The notes beneath the pieces were generated by a model. The model saw only the letters and a program-made list of their open reading frames with translations, did no database searches and had not been told where the DNA came from. This document shows positions 1 through 8,510 of a DNA stretch of 64,000 nucleotides, piece after piece. This DNA comes from an uncultured bacterium. GTDB taxonomy: Bacteria; Bacillota; Clostridia; Oscillospirales; Oscillospiraceae. Position numbers and translations under genes: made by a program. Each line of letters opens with the position of its first letter. The stretch's first letter is position 1. Location: NCBI GenBank assembly GCA_949840775.1, contig CATKXO010000004.1, forward strand, positions 1 through 64,000. Reading direction: 5' to 3'.

Positions 1-1
1 G

Positions 2-1723
2 TCCTATATCCCCTGGTTTGACTATGTGTTGACGCTGCTGGCCCTGGTAATCCCTATGTATTTCGCCGTCCACGGCATTGAGATCAACATGGTCGGCTGG
101 GTGCCTGCCCCCGATACCTTTAAGCTCGTTATCGCCGTAGTCTACTCCCTGATGCTGCTGGAGATGGTTCGCCGGGGCGCGGGCAGAGCGTTCTTCGTTA
201 TCTGTGTCTTTTTCGGTCTGTACCCCTTGGTGTGTGAACATCTGCCCGGTATGCTGGCAGGCATCGGTTTTGACCTGAAAACTCTGTTCAGCTACTACTG
301 CTACGGCTCCGAGGGCATCGCCGGCCTGCCTGGCAACATCACCGGCACGATCCTGATTGGGTTTTTAATGTTTGCCAATCTGCTGATCTGCTCCGGTGCT
401 GGTCCGTTCTTCATTGATCTGGCCCAGGCGCTGTGCGGCCAATACCGCGGCGGCACAGCCAAAGTGGCCGTACTGACCTCTGCCTTTTTCGGAATGCTGT
501 CCGGTTCACCCATTTCCAACGTGGTCTCGTCCGGCTCCATTACCATCCCTGCCATGAAGAAGTCCGGCTATGACGCGGTCTACGCCGGCGGCATTGAGGC
601 CGTCGCGGCTACTGGCGGGATTTTGATGCCCCCGGTTATGGGTTCTATCGTGTTCGTCATGGTGGCGATGTCCGGCTTTACCTATGCGCAGGTCATGGTG
701 GCGGCCATATTTCCCGCCCTGTGTTATTACGGCGGACTGCTGCTTCAGGTAGATGCCTATGCGGCCAATCATGGTATGAAGGGCTTGCCCGCCGAGGAGT
801 GTCCCAGCGTGAAAGAGACATTAAAGCGCGGCTGGTATGTAATTATCGTGCTGATCTTCCTGTGCGTCGGACTGGTTTACTTTCGCTGGGGTGAAGTTAC
901 CCCCTATTACGCCTCCGGACTTCTGATTGTTTTGTCCTGGTTTGACAAAAACCCCAAAAACCGGCTCACCCCCAAAAACCTGTATAATGCCTGTGCCCTG
1001 ATCGGCAAAGCGATTACCCAAATCTGCGCCTTGATGCTCCCCTTCACCTTTACCATTGCCGGACTGATTACCACCGGCATGGCCGCTTCTTTTGCTACCA
1101 GCATCACCCGCCTGGGCGGTGAAAGCATTGCAGCGGTGGTAGCGCTGACCATTCTGGCCTGTTATCTTATGGGCATGATGGGTATGGATATTGTGGCTTA
1201 TATGTTTTTTGCCGTATCTGTAGCTCCCGCCCTGGTGGGGACCGGCCTGGACAAGATGGCGGTACATCTTTTCCTGATTTACTACCCATTACTGGCTGTC
1301 ATTACCCCGCCGGTGGCTACCGTCGCTTTCGTAGCCTCCTCGGTAGCCGGGGCGCCCGCCATGAAAACCGGATGGAAAGCGTGTCAGCTGGGGTGTGTGG
1401 TTTACTTCCTGCCCCTCTACTTCCTGTACCAACCCGCAATTTTGCTTCAGGGCGGCAATCTTCTGCTGAGCCTGTACCATATGGCATTTGTGGCGCTGGG
1501 CACCTTTATCCTGGCCAGCGGCATCGGAGGTTATATGATAAAGGTAGGCAAGATGTACAACCTGACGGAACAGCTGCTCTTCTGTCTGGGCGGCATTTTG
1601 ATTGCTTTCCCCAGAACAGACATCACACTGATCGGTGTGGGCTTTACTTTGGCGGCCTTTGTGGTCCACCGGATTCATGTAAAAAAGATTTCAGGCGGGG
1701 GCTCCACGCCTCAGGCCGCATAA
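2..1723 (+). CDS. TRAP transporter fused permease (DctM-type), 5' end outside window
   Basis: Large, almost entirely hydrophobic protein with many membrane segments, matching the fused 4TM/12TM permease of tripartite ATP-independent periplasmic (TRAP) transporters. These use an ion gradient to import organic acids captured by an extracytoplasmic binding protein. The Gly/Ser/Pro-rich stretches SAFFGMLSGSPISNVVSSG and GGILMPPVMGS are typical of the DctM half. The reading frame is open to the left edge (codons S-Y-I-P-W-F-D-Y before the first GTG at base 26), so the N-terminus and probably the binding-protein gene lie upstream. It is followed 22 bp later by the first ADC-like gene, which suggests one operon and that the imported solute is the substrate of those proteins (inference). 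Confidence 0.85.
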   Translation, partial: SYIPWFDYVLTLLALVIPMYFAVHGIEINMVGWVPAPDTFKLVIAVVYSLMLLEMVRRGAGRAFFVICVFFGLYPLVCEHLPGMLAGIGFDLKTLFSYYCYGSEGIAGLPGNITGTILIGFLMFANLLICSGAGPFFIDLAQALCGQYRGGTAKVAVLTSAFFGMLSGSPISNVVSSGSITIPAMKKSGYDAVYAGGIEAVAATGGILMPPVMGSIVFVMVAMSGFTYAQVMVAAIFPALCYYGGLLLQVDAYAANHGMKGLPAEECPSVKETLKRGWYVIIVLIFLCVGLVYFRWGEVTPYYASGLLIVLSWFDKNPKNRLTPKNLYNACALIGKAITQICALMLPFTFTIAGLITTGMAASFATSITRLGGESIAAVVALTILACYLMGMMGMDIVAYMFFAVSVAPALVGTGLDKMAVHLFLIYYPLLAVITPPVATVAFVASSVAGAPAMKTGWKACQLGCVVYFLPLYFLYQPAILLQGGNLLLSLYHMAFVALGTFILASGIGGYMIKVGKMYNLTEQLLFCLGGILIAFPRTDITLIGVGFTLAAFVVHRIHVKKISGGGSTPQAA

Positions 1724-1745
1724 ATAAAAAGTCAGGTGGTGCAAA

Positions 1746-2543
1746 ATGGAAATTAACACGTTAGGAATGAAACCCCGGGGGAATTGCTGCCCCCATGCAA
1801 TCATCCAGAATTTTATCAACTTTGATTTTACTGTCTCCAATATGGAAGCTGCCAAGAAAATGTTTCTGCCCGCCCCTCTGGAGCCCAGAGCGGACGAGGA
1901 CGGGGATGTCATTCTGACCTGCGGTTTTGTGGATTCCGCGTTCCCTCCCATGCGGGAGGTAGATGGGGAAATTCCGGATCCTAATACCACAGAATTTTCC
2001 GAGTGTGCGCTGGGCATGTCCTGTACGGTGAACGGCAGGCCCAACATTATGAACACCTGGATTCTGCTGGATCACTACGCCGGTGCCCTGCGCCGGGGAT
2101 TCAACCGCAGCGTCATCGATAATTTTTCACGTACCCGCAACCATCCCATGCTGGAGGGGGAGGAACACATCAGGATTGGCAGCCGGATGTTTGCAACCTG
2201 CACCAATGACGGCTCTCTGTACGCCAGAGCCTCGCTGACCGTGAGGGATATCCATGACGCTGATTGGCTGGGTGAGCACTTTTTTGACTGGGGCCAGCTG
2301 CGCTACCTGCCAGATATGGCTCACGGCGACGATGTGAAGCCGCTGATTCAGCAGGCATCTCTATATCACTTCCCAGCCAAATTTGAAGTAAGCAAGGTCT
2401 ACGCAGGCGACGGCAAGCTGGAGTTTGGCGACACACTCTACGGACTGTTCCAGGATCTGGGCGAAATCAAGGTCAAACGGGCGTTCTTTGTCACCTTTGC
2501 CTATACCTATGGCAGCGAAGAACTCTTGTGCGACGCAGAGTGA
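1746..2543 (+). CDS. Acetoacetate decarboxylase-fold protein, type A copy 1
   Basis: 265 aa, the usual size for the acetoacetate decarboxylase (ADC) superfamily, with the family motif LPAPLEP at residues 41-47. It shares with the copy at 3351 the signatures REV-x-GE-x-PDP (70-79), A-G-x-LRRG, and a C-terminal LEFG-x3-YG-x3-DLGEI-x4-FF block. True ADCs decarboxylate acetoacetate through a Schiff-base lysine in an AYPKKLGYP-like segment; the corresponding segment here seems to read IDNFSRTRNHPML and has no lysine, so simple decarboxylase chemistry is doubtful. Start chosen at ATG after AGGTGGTGCAAA. First of four tandem relatives (A-B-A-B). Fold assignment is good; reaction unknown. Confidence 0.7.
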   Translation: MEINTLGMKPRGNCCPHAIIQNFINFDFTVSNMEAAKKMFLPAPLEPRADEDGDVILTCGFVDSAFPPMREVDGEIPDPNTTEFSECALGMSCTVNGRPNIMNTWILLDHYAGALRRGFNRSVIDNFSRTRNHPMLEGEEHIRIGSRMFATCTNDGSLYARASLTVRDIHDADWLGEHFFDWGQLRYLPDMAHGDDVKPLIQQASLYHFPAKFEVSKVYAGDGKLEFGDTLYGLFQDLGEIKVKRAFFVTFAYTYGSEELLCDAE

Positions 2544-2555
2544 GGAGGAAAGACG

Positions 2556-3314
2556 GTGCAGAGCTTCAAGTATGTCCCCTATGAGCCTATCGTGGGCAAC
2601 ATCCGCAAAGTAGGCGAGACAGTCTTCCTTGCGGAACTCAGAATCAATCCGGCGGAATTCGCTTCCCGCGTTCCGGAGGGCTTTCAGGTGGTATCCGACA
2701 AGGCCTATGTGGCAATGACGGAAGCCTCCTTGCGGGATGAGAAGAGTAAAGACTACCCCTTCATCAATCCCATTTATTCTCAGTACTACTCAGCCGGTAT
2801 TCTGGTAGAGGTGGAGGCCCGGGGCCACCGGGGCTGGACCTATGCGGTACGCTACTTTGACCGGGATTGGGCGGTGATGGAAAGCCGCATCAAGGGTTTT
2901 GACGCCTTTTATGCCAACATCCGGACCACCCGTTTCCCCACAGAGATGATGGACTTCTACTATATTCAGGAGGGCAGCCGCATGAAGGCGGTGGCCATTG
3001 ATGAAGGCACCAGGCCGATCAGCCTGGGCTTTGACGCGGACAAGCCCGCAGGGGAGCTGAATTTTGATTTCCTGTTTGCAAACCGGATCGGCCTGCGCAA
3101 GGTGGTGCAGCTGGTGGAGGAGCGCAAGGGCCAGGTGGTGTGCGACGATGTTACCCGTGAAGTAATTACCGATATCCGCTACCGGGATATCTGGCAGGGG
3201 CGGGACATCAAGCTGGTATTCGATGCCAACGGGGTGGGCTCTTTCTTCTACGAGGTCAAAAATGTTTACTGGTTTATGATGGGCTACAACGCGAAAGGGA
3301 TCGAGGTCCTCTGA
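2556..3314 (+). CDS. Acetoacetate decarboxylase-fold protein, type B copy 1
   Basis: 252 aa, second ADC-like protein, 12 bp after type A copy 1; GTG start preceded by GAGGAGG. More similar to the fourth gene than to its direct neighbours: both carry DRDWAV (residues 102-107 here) followed about 20 residues later by RFP (126-128). In the ADC family this is the region of the catalytic lysine pair, but the segment reads RFPTEMMDFYY, with Thr-Glu where Lys-Lys is expected. The repeated pairing of one A and one B gene suggests heteromeric A/B enzymes or two successive steps. Function unknown. Confidence 0.65.
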   Translation: MQSFKYVPYEPIVGNIRKVGETVFLAELRINPAEFASRVPEGFQVVSDKAYVAMTEASLRDEKSKDYPFINPIYSQYYSAGILVEVEARGHRGWTYAVRYFDRDWAVMESRIKGFDAFYANIRTTRFPTEMMDFYYIQEGSRMKAVAIDEGTRPISLGFDADKPAGELNFDFLFANRIGLRKVVQLVEERKGQVVCDDVTREVITDIRYRDIWQGRDIKLVFDANGVGSFFYEVKNVYWFMMGYNAKGIEVL

Positions 3315-3350
3315 GGTGTTAAAATAATAAAGAAACGGAGTGAATGCTGA

Positions 3351-4154
3351 ATGCCGGAACTGAATACAAAAGTAAATCCCGCGCCTGGTGAAAAATACGT
3401 TATGACACAGAGCCTCATCATGGTCCCCTTTCGTGCTGACCCCAAAAAACTTCAGGCCAGGATGCTGCCAAAGCCTCTGGAGCCAGTGGGCGACGGTGGG
3501 ATCGGCTGGGTATACATGGTGGACACTGCTATGCCCGGCCTCCGGGAAGTGGAGAGTGGCGAACCTCCCGACCCTGATATGACCGAATTTCATGAGCTGG
3601 CGATTGGTATGCCCGCCATTTACAACGGTTTTGAGTTTGGCTATATGTCTCAGGTCTGCCTGGACCGCCAAACCGCCGGCCTGCGCCGCGGGATTCTGCG
3701 CAATATCACCTATACTCAGATGACTGATGTACAGCCCCTGCTGACCGGGCGCAGTGAGCTGAAGGCCGGCACCAAACTGTACGGCATCTCCCACCGACCT
3801 CACGGAGAGATGGTGTGCAAGTTATCCATTGAATTGACTGAGCCCTACGACTTTGACGCTCTGCCTGTTGGATGCAGACGGTTTGCTCATGCCCGCTACC
3901 TGAAGGACCCGGCCAACCACAACGAGCCCTTGATTAAAGATGTTCCCCTGTTTCAGTTTACCAACGGATTGGACGGCGTGGACTGCTGGCGCGGCAAAAC
4001 CACCCTGGAATTTGGCGGCGATTACTACGGAAAATGGCTGGACCTGGGGGAAATTGAACCTCTGGATGGCTTCTTCTACAACTTTGGTTACTGCTACGGC
4101 AGCGATTCGCAGGTAACGCCCGTTGACGAAAAGGGGGATTGGAAATGGTTCTGA
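3351..4154 (+). CDS. Acetoacetate decarboxylase-fold protein, type A copy 2
   Basis: 267 aa. Aligns by eye along its whole length with type A copy 1: MLPKPLEP (38-45), REVESGEPPDP (65-75), T-E-F-x-E-L-A-I-G-M, A-G-LRRG, PLI..PLFQF and the C-terminal LEFG/YG/DLGEI/FF/YGS block. The lysine segment of true ADC is replaced (ITYTQMTDVQPLL). Its last codons overlap the start of type B copy 2 by 10 bp, so the two are translationally coupled, again an A-B pair. Possible roles are a non-decarboxylating hydratase, aldolase or isomerase of the ADC superfamily; the sequence does not decide. Confidence 0.7.
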   Translation: MPELNTKVNPAPGEKYVMTQSLIMVPFRADPKKLQARMLPKPLEPVGDGGIGWVYMVDTAMPGLREVESGEPPDPDMTEFHELAIGMPAIYNGFEFGYMSQVCLDRQTAGLRRGILRNITYTQMTDVQPLLTGRSELKAGTKLYGISHRPHGEMVCKLSIELTEPYDFDALPVGCRRFAHARYLKDPANHNEPLIKDVPLFQFTNGLDGVDCWRGKTTLEFGGDYYGKWLDLGEIEPLDGFFYNFGYCYGSDSQVTPVDEKGDWKWF

Positions 4155-4909
4155 ACGAAGAGAAGGGGATTGCCCGCCGGCATGTCGCGGAGAACATCAT
4201 TTCTCTGCGCCTGAAGCTCGATCCCAAGGTGATTGCCCAATATCTGCCCGCCCCCTTTGAGATGAATCGTGAAGGCGAGCTCACGATCATGCTTGCGGAC
4301 TATTACGGTCACGACGAGGATATGGTGGAGCAGGCCGAGGCAGCGGCAAATTTCGTCTACCCCTGTTACACCACTATGCAGGAGGGGCTGATCAGCATCC
4401 CGTGTAAGTTTGAGGGCAAGCCCGGCAACTACCTGGCAAAAATCTGGCAGGACCGGGACTGGGCTGTTCAGCGCGGCCCTATGCTGGGCTACAATACGGA
4501 ACTGGCCGAGGTCCACATCAACCGTTTCCCTGGCCGTCTGCGCAAACTGTATGCACCCCACGTGGGCAGCAAGATTAAGGGCGTGGTCCGTCAGAATGGG
4601 GACAATCTGATTTCCGGCTGGATTGAGTTGACCGAAAAGGTCCTGTACCCCGAAGATGAGTACATGGTCTGCTACGGCCGCCGCCAAATAGAGGATATGC
4701 TGGACCCGGACGGCGAAAAGCTGATTGACGATATTTTGATTGAGTATCACGATTCCGAAATCAAGGGCGATGTATTCAAGGGACATGGCCATCTTAGGTT
4801 GGGCGGCTTTATGAAGGATTGGGAGTACGAGATTATTGATGCTTATTACTTTGAAATTGGGTTTTCGACTTCCGGCTGGAGAGTATTGAAGGACCTTAAA
4901 CAGAAGTAA
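4145..4909 (+). CDS. Acetoacetate decarboxylase-fold protein, type B copy 2
   Basis: 254 aa from the ATG preceded by AAGGGGGAT (a TTG two codons earlier is less likely). Contains YLPAPFEM (33-40), DRDWAV (103-108) and RFPGRLRKLYAP (127-138). The last aligns with the ADC catalytic segment but gives Gly-Arg where the Schiff-base Lys-Lys should be. Overlaps the preceding type A gene. Last gene before a strong terminator-like hairpin, so TRAP permease plus the four ADC-like genes look like one transcription unit. Confidence 0.68.
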   Translation: MVLNEEKGIARRHVAENIISLRLKLDPKVIAQYLPAPFEMNREGELTIMLADYYGHDEDMVEQAEAAANFVYPCYTTMQEGLISIPCKFEGKPGNYLAKIWQDRDWAVQRGPMLGYNTELAEVHINRFPGRLRKLYAPHVGSKIKGVVRQNGDNLISGWIELTEKVLYPEDEYMVCYGRRQIEDMLDPDGEKLIDDILIEYHDSEIKGDVFKGHGHLRLGGFMKDWEYEIIDAYYFEIGFSTSGWRVLKDLKQK

Positions 4910-4935
4910 TCTGATGGTGGAAACAGCGTTTATGC

Positions 4936-4973
4936 TGCGGGGGGCAATGGGGACATCGCCCCCCGCATTTTAT
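4936..4973 (+). terminator. Rho-independent terminator after the ADC-like genes
   Basis: Stem TGCGGGGGGC / GCCCCCCGCA with a 12-base loop, followed by ATTTTATAA. It closes the permease/ADC-like transcription unit before the MFS gene. Confidence 0.75.
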
Positions 4974-5083
4974 AATCGGGCCGTACTGTGTCTGTCCCTC
5001 CCCTCAGAAGTGGGCCGTGACAGCCAGAACAGCCCCTCTCCGCGTTTGCTATATCTGTCGCCTGTGCCGGCTTGAGGTGAAAT

Positions 5084-6361
5084 ATGAAAAAAAATCCTTC
5101 CAACCTGTGGTATTGGCTTATCGTTCTCTCTGTGTTTTTGGTCATGATGTTTAACTGCGGCGTGGGCTACTACAGCGTTTCGCTGTTTGTAACTCCAATT
5201 ACCAGGACGTTCGGAATCAGCAGCGGCGATTTTGCGCTGGTGTATATCTTCTATGGTATTGGCAGCGCCATTGCTGCGGTGAACCTGCACAAGCTGCTGA
5301 AGCGCATTTCTCTGAAGCGGCTGATTTTGTTCGGCGGCCTGATCAGCGCCGCGGGATATGTTCTCTTTTCCCTTGCCCGCAGCCTGGCCGGCCTATTTGC
5401 TGGCGGCATCCTCATCGGCGCTTCCACAGTGCTCGCGGGAACGGCAACAGTGCAGCTGATAATTGCCCGCTGGTTTTCCGACCGGCGCAGTCAGATTACC
5501 GGTCTGGTTGCCTCCGCTAGCGGAATTGGCACAGCAATCGGAAGCCCCTTTGTAGGCCAAATGATTCGCAACCTGGGCTGGCGGACGGCGTGCTTGGTGA
5601 TCGGAGGGCTGGTTGCGGTATTTATCTGTGTCCAGGCCACATTTCTGCTTAAGAATGATCCCAGCTGTGCAGGACTACCGCCCTATACACTGGGGCGGCA
5701 GTCGGGAGGAGCCGGCGGGGACCTCCCGGCCCTGGAGGAGGGCCTCTCCCTGCAAGAGGGAATGAAAAGCTCCTGTTTCTGGCTGTTTTCCGGGGGAATG
5801 GTAGTTGTATCGGTGGTTTATCAAATCATCTCGCTATACCAGTCCAGCATTTTAATTGAGCGGGGCTTTCCGGAGGAGCTGGCCGCCACCTGCCTGTCTG
5901 TGTTTGCGGTTGTGGATATGTGCAGCAAGGCCGGCGCGGGCATGATTGCGGACCGGTTTGGGTTCCGGCTGGTAACACTGTATTGCGCTGCGGGTACTGC
6001 TGCGGCATTCGTTGTGGTGAGGGCAGTGAGCGGCACGCCGGGGGCGCTTCTGTTCTCAGCGCTGTTGGGGCTCTGGCCCACCGTTTGCGTATTGTACGGC
6101 GTGACAGCGTCCATCGCCCTGTTTGGGAAAAAATATCTCTCGGAATATATCAGCTTCACGCAGACACTGATGTGCTGCTGCTCATTGGTAGGTATGCCGG
6201 TAGTCAGGCAGCTGTACAACGCTGTTGGAACCTTTAATGGGATTATGAATTTGTCCATCGGCTTTTTGATGGCCTTCTGCGTTATGATGATCTTGATGCT
6301 GAGAAAGAAAAATCTGTTTACGTTGGCTCCAGACGGCCGGACGGACATGGAGGAGGGATAA
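5084..6361 (+). CDS. Major facilitator superfamily transporter
   Basis: 425 aa with about 12 hydrophobic segments and an MFS-type layout: N-terminal half, a soluble loop near residues 200-225 (GGAGGDLPALEEGLSLQEG), C-terminal half. WFSDRRSQITGLVASASGIG resembles the motif-A/loop region of oxalate/formate-antiporter-like and monocarboxylate-type MFS carriers. Probably an organic anion carrier of the inner membrane. It is followed after 2 bp by the isochorismatase-type gene, so it belongs to the second transcription unit of this locus, which now has two unrelated carriers. Confidence 0.85.
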   Translation: MKKNPSNLWYWLIVLSVFLVMMFNCGVGYYSVSLFVTPITRTFGISSGDFALVYIFYGIGSAIAAVNLHKLLKRISLKRLILFGGLISAAGYVLFSLARSLAGLFAGGILIGASTVLAGTATVQLIIARWFSDRRSQITGLVASASGIGTAIGSPFVGQMIRNLGWRTACLVIGGLVAVFICVQATFLLKNDPSCAGLPPYTLGRQSGGAGGDLPALEEGLSLQEGMKSSCFWLFSGGMVVVSVVYQIISLYQSSILIERGFPEELAATCLSVFAVVDMCSKAGAGMIADRFGFRLVTLYCAAGTAAAFVVVRAVSGTPGALLFSALLGLWPTVCVLYGVTASIALFGKKYLSEYISFTQTLMCCCSLVGMPVVRQLYNAVGTFNGIMNLSIGFLMAFCVMMILMLRKKNLFTLAPDGRTDMEEG

Positions 6362-6363
6362 AA

Positions 6364-7086
6364 ATGAGCGGACAGGTATCCCCAATATGGGAAAACATCC
6401 TTACTGAAGAGGATCGTATTGTCATCAGGAAAGGGAAATATGGACAGCCCAGAGGCTACGGAAAGCGTCCAGTTCTGATCTGCATTGATTTGCAGCCCAA
6501 TTATATTGGTGCAGACATGCCCATCGTGGAACAGCTGGAAGAGTGGCCGTCCGGCGGAGGTGCAAGGGCGTGGGAAGGAGTACGGAATATTCTCTCCCTG
6601 CGGGACGCTGCGCGGGAGGCAAACGTCCCGGTTTTTTATACACGCAATGTTCAAAATGGGACCGCTTTGTTTGACAATTTTGCGGGGAAGCGGGTCCGGG
6701 ATAACCGTAAATTTATGGATGGGCATCCCTGTTCGGCTCTCCTGCCCTGTGTGCAACCGCGTCCGGAAGAGCCAATAATCTCTAAAAGCTATGCCAGCGC
6801 CTTTTATGGGACGCCGCTGCAAAGCTATTTGAACACCTTGGGCATTGACACCGTTATCATTGTGGGTGGTTCCACCAGCGGCTGCTGTCGTGCCACGGCG
6901 GTGGACGCCGCGAGCCGGAGCTACCGCTTGATCTATGTGGAGGACTGCCTGTTTGATCGGATTGAGGTCTCCCACAAGGCGTCATTGCTGGATATTTGGA
7001 TGAAATATGGGGACGTAGTAAACAGTGACAGCGTCAAAAAATATTTTCTCGGACTCAGCACCGGAGATGCGGGAGTAGCCCGGTGA
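6364..7086 (+). CDS. Isochorismatase-family cysteine amidohydrolase
   Basis: 240 aa with the catalytic triad of the cysteine-hydrolase superfamily: Asp42 in LICIDLQPNY, Lys141 in IISKSYASAFYGTPL, Cys174 in GGSTSGCCRATAVDA. The TSGC-x-RA-x-A-VDA block resembles N-carbamoylsarcosine amidase and maleamate amidohydrolase more than isochorismatase, so it probably cleaves an amide or carbamoyl group (family knowledge). It starts 2 bp after the MFS gene, with its Shine-Dalgarno inside the MFS 3' end, and overlaps the next gene by GTGA. The exact substrate cannot be read from the sequence. Confidence 0.82.
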   Translation: MSGQVSPIWENILTEEDRIVIRKGKYGQPRGYGKRPVLICIDLQPNYIGADMPIVEQLEEWPSGGGARAWEGVRNILSLRDAAREANVPVFYTRNVQNGTALFDNFAGKRVRDNRKFMDGHPCSALLPCVQPRPEEPIISKSYASAFYGTPLQSYLNTLGIDTVIIVGGSTSGCCRATAVDAASRSYRLIYVEDCLFDRIEVSHKASLLDIWMKYGDVVNSDSVKKYFLGLSTGDAGVAR

Positions 7087-7274
7087 AACAGGAGGATAAT
7101 GAACGCATTTTGTGCCTGTGCCTCAACATCACCACCGGGGATATCAGACGGGCGGTGGGTGCGGGTGCAAAGACTTTTTCGGAAGTCCAGCGGATTACCC
7201 GCTGTGCCAAAAGCTGCGGAATGTGTGCCGACGTGGTCAAGGAGGAACTGGTACGCCTACTGGCGGAACAGTAA
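7083..7274 (+). CDS. BFD-like [2Fe-2S] protein
   Basis: 63 aa with the bacterioferritin-associated-ferredoxin pattern C-x-C (Cys11, Cys13) ... C-x2-C (Cys45, Cys48), and GDIRRAVGAGAKTFSEV between, typical of BFD-like domains. Such domains bind [2Fe-2S] and often deliver electrons to flavoenzymes, free-standing or fused. The GTG start overlaps the stop of the amidohydrolase. It lies 31 bp before an old-yellow-enzyme that lacks its own reductase domain, so it is a good candidate for that enzyme's electron donor (inference). Confidence 0.8.
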   Translation: MKQEDNERILCLCLNITTGDIRRAVGAGAKTFSEVQRITRCAKSCGMCADVVKEELVRLLAEQ

Positions 7275-7305
7275 AAGGAAATTGTACTGATTGGAGGCGG
7301 TGAAT

Positions 7306-8367
7306 ATGTACGAAGCCATCCTGTCCCCAGTGGACTATGGCGGAATTATCCTCAAAAACCGGATTATTTTTGCCCCGACTACCATGGGGCTTTCCAGAGA
7401 TGCCTTTTTAACCAGGCTGCGGCAGATCGCCCGGGGCGGCTGTGCCATGATTATAATCGGCGATGTGCCAGCCAGCCCTTGGTCGGTGGAGCCATCGTTA
7501 TATAAGGAGGAGGGCTTCGCTTATTACGCACAGCTGGCGGATGCGGTTCACCAGGAGGACTGTAGCATCTGTGCACAGCTGTATCTGTCAGACTCGGTGG
7601 CAGACGACGGGACGGGGGGAATCCGCCCGATTCGCAAAGAAGAGATAGGGGACTATGTATCCCGGCTTCCTGCCTCTCAATTGCGCCGCTATGCGGATAT
7701 GTTCGGCGAGGCGGCCCGGCTGGCCCGGAGAGCGGGCTTTGACATGGTGCAGGTTCTGGGTGACCGAATGCTGGGGAGTCTTTGCTCCACCATGTTTAAC
7801 AGGCGGACGGATCAGTACGGGGGTAATGCGGAAAACCGGGGACGTTTCGTCCGGGAGTGTGTCAGTGCGGTCCGAGGCGAACTGCCTCAGATACCGGTGG
7901 ACTATAAGCTGACTGTCCGGCAGGAAAAACCTCACTATGGCAACGCGGGAGTTTTGAAAGAAGAAATACCTTATTTTGTACCAATTCTGGAGGATGCTGG
8001 GGTGACAAGTTTTCATGTGACACTTGCGAACCACTGCGCTTTGAGCGATGTGATCCCTTCTGCCAAGCACCCCTATTTTGGTAAAGAGGGCTGTTTTTTA
8101 CAGTATAGTGATGCGGTTCGCAGCTGTACCAATCTGCCCGTCTGCGGGGTTGGGGGATTAACAGACCCGGATTTTCTGGAGGAACAGCTTGACTCCGGCA
8201 GAATCAGCTGCGCCGCTATGAGCCGGCAGTTAATCGCAGACCCGGAATGGGTGAACAAGATCCGCCTGGGCAGACCGGATACCATCCGGCGCTGTGTTCG
8301 CTGCAACGGCAGGTGCATTCAGGGAATGCTGAACCGGTCGGGTGTACATTGTATGTATGAGACCTAG
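7306..8367 (+). CDS. Old-yellow-enzyme barrel with 4Fe-4S motif, lacking the C-terminal FAD/NAD domain
   Basis: 353 aa from the ATG after TTGGAGGCGG. N-terminal SPVDYGGIILKNRIIFAPTT and NRRTDQYGGNAENRGRF are diagnostic of the OYE/2,4-dienoyl-CoA reductase family; ADPEWVNKIRLGR is the FMN-phosphate end. The 4Fe-4S ligands are present (Cys330, 333, 337, 349: C-x2-C-x3-C-x11-C), but the protein stops four residues after the last cysteine. Relatives of this type run to about 640 residues with a pyridine-nucleotide-linked flavin domain. The usual HGAHGY proton-donor segment reads LGDRMLG, so the active site differs. Possibly natural, possibly cut by the rearrangement directly downstream. Confidence 0.75.
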   Translation: MYEAILSPVDYGGIILKNRIIFAPTTMGLSRDAFLTRLRQIARGGCAMIIIGDVPASPWSVEPSLYKEEGFAYYAQLADAVHQEDCSICAQLYLSDSVADDGTGGIRPIRKEEIGDYVSRLPASQLRRYADMFGEAARLARRAGFDMVQVLGDRMLGSLCSTMFNRRTDQYGGNAENRGRFVRECVSAVRGELPQIPVDYKLTVRQEKPHYGNAGVLKEEIPYFVPILEDAGVTSFHVTLANHCALSDVIPSAKHPYFGKEGCFLQYSDAVRSCTNLPVCGVGGLTDPDFLEEQLDSGRISCAAMSRQLIADPEWVNKIRLGRPDTIRRCVRCNGRCIQGMLNRSGVHCMYET

Positions 8368-8420
8368 TTTGACATATGGACGGCGGATATATGGCATAAT
8401 AAAAGAGGCGACAAACGGCA

Positions 8421-8510
8421 GTGAAAATTAAAGCGGCAGTTGTCCACCAGGAGGGCGTTCCATTTTTATATCTGGCAGCTCCGGGCTTATACTTTTGGGC
8501 AGGAAGTTGA
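8421..8510 (+). pseudogene. 5' remnant of a zinc-type alcohol dehydrogenase
   Basis: GTG followed by codons for MKIKAAVVHQEGVPF, the classic N-terminus of zinc-dependent (aryl-)alcohol dehydrogenases. The frame then turns into unrelated sequence (LYLAAPGLYFWAGS) and stops at 29 residues, so only the first 15 or so codons remain. A GAGGCG ribosome site and a weak promoter (TTGACA 8369-8374, CATAAT 8395-8400) are still in front. The break lies near base 8465. Together with the truncated deacetylase it marks a deletion or insertion scar. Confidence 0.5.
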
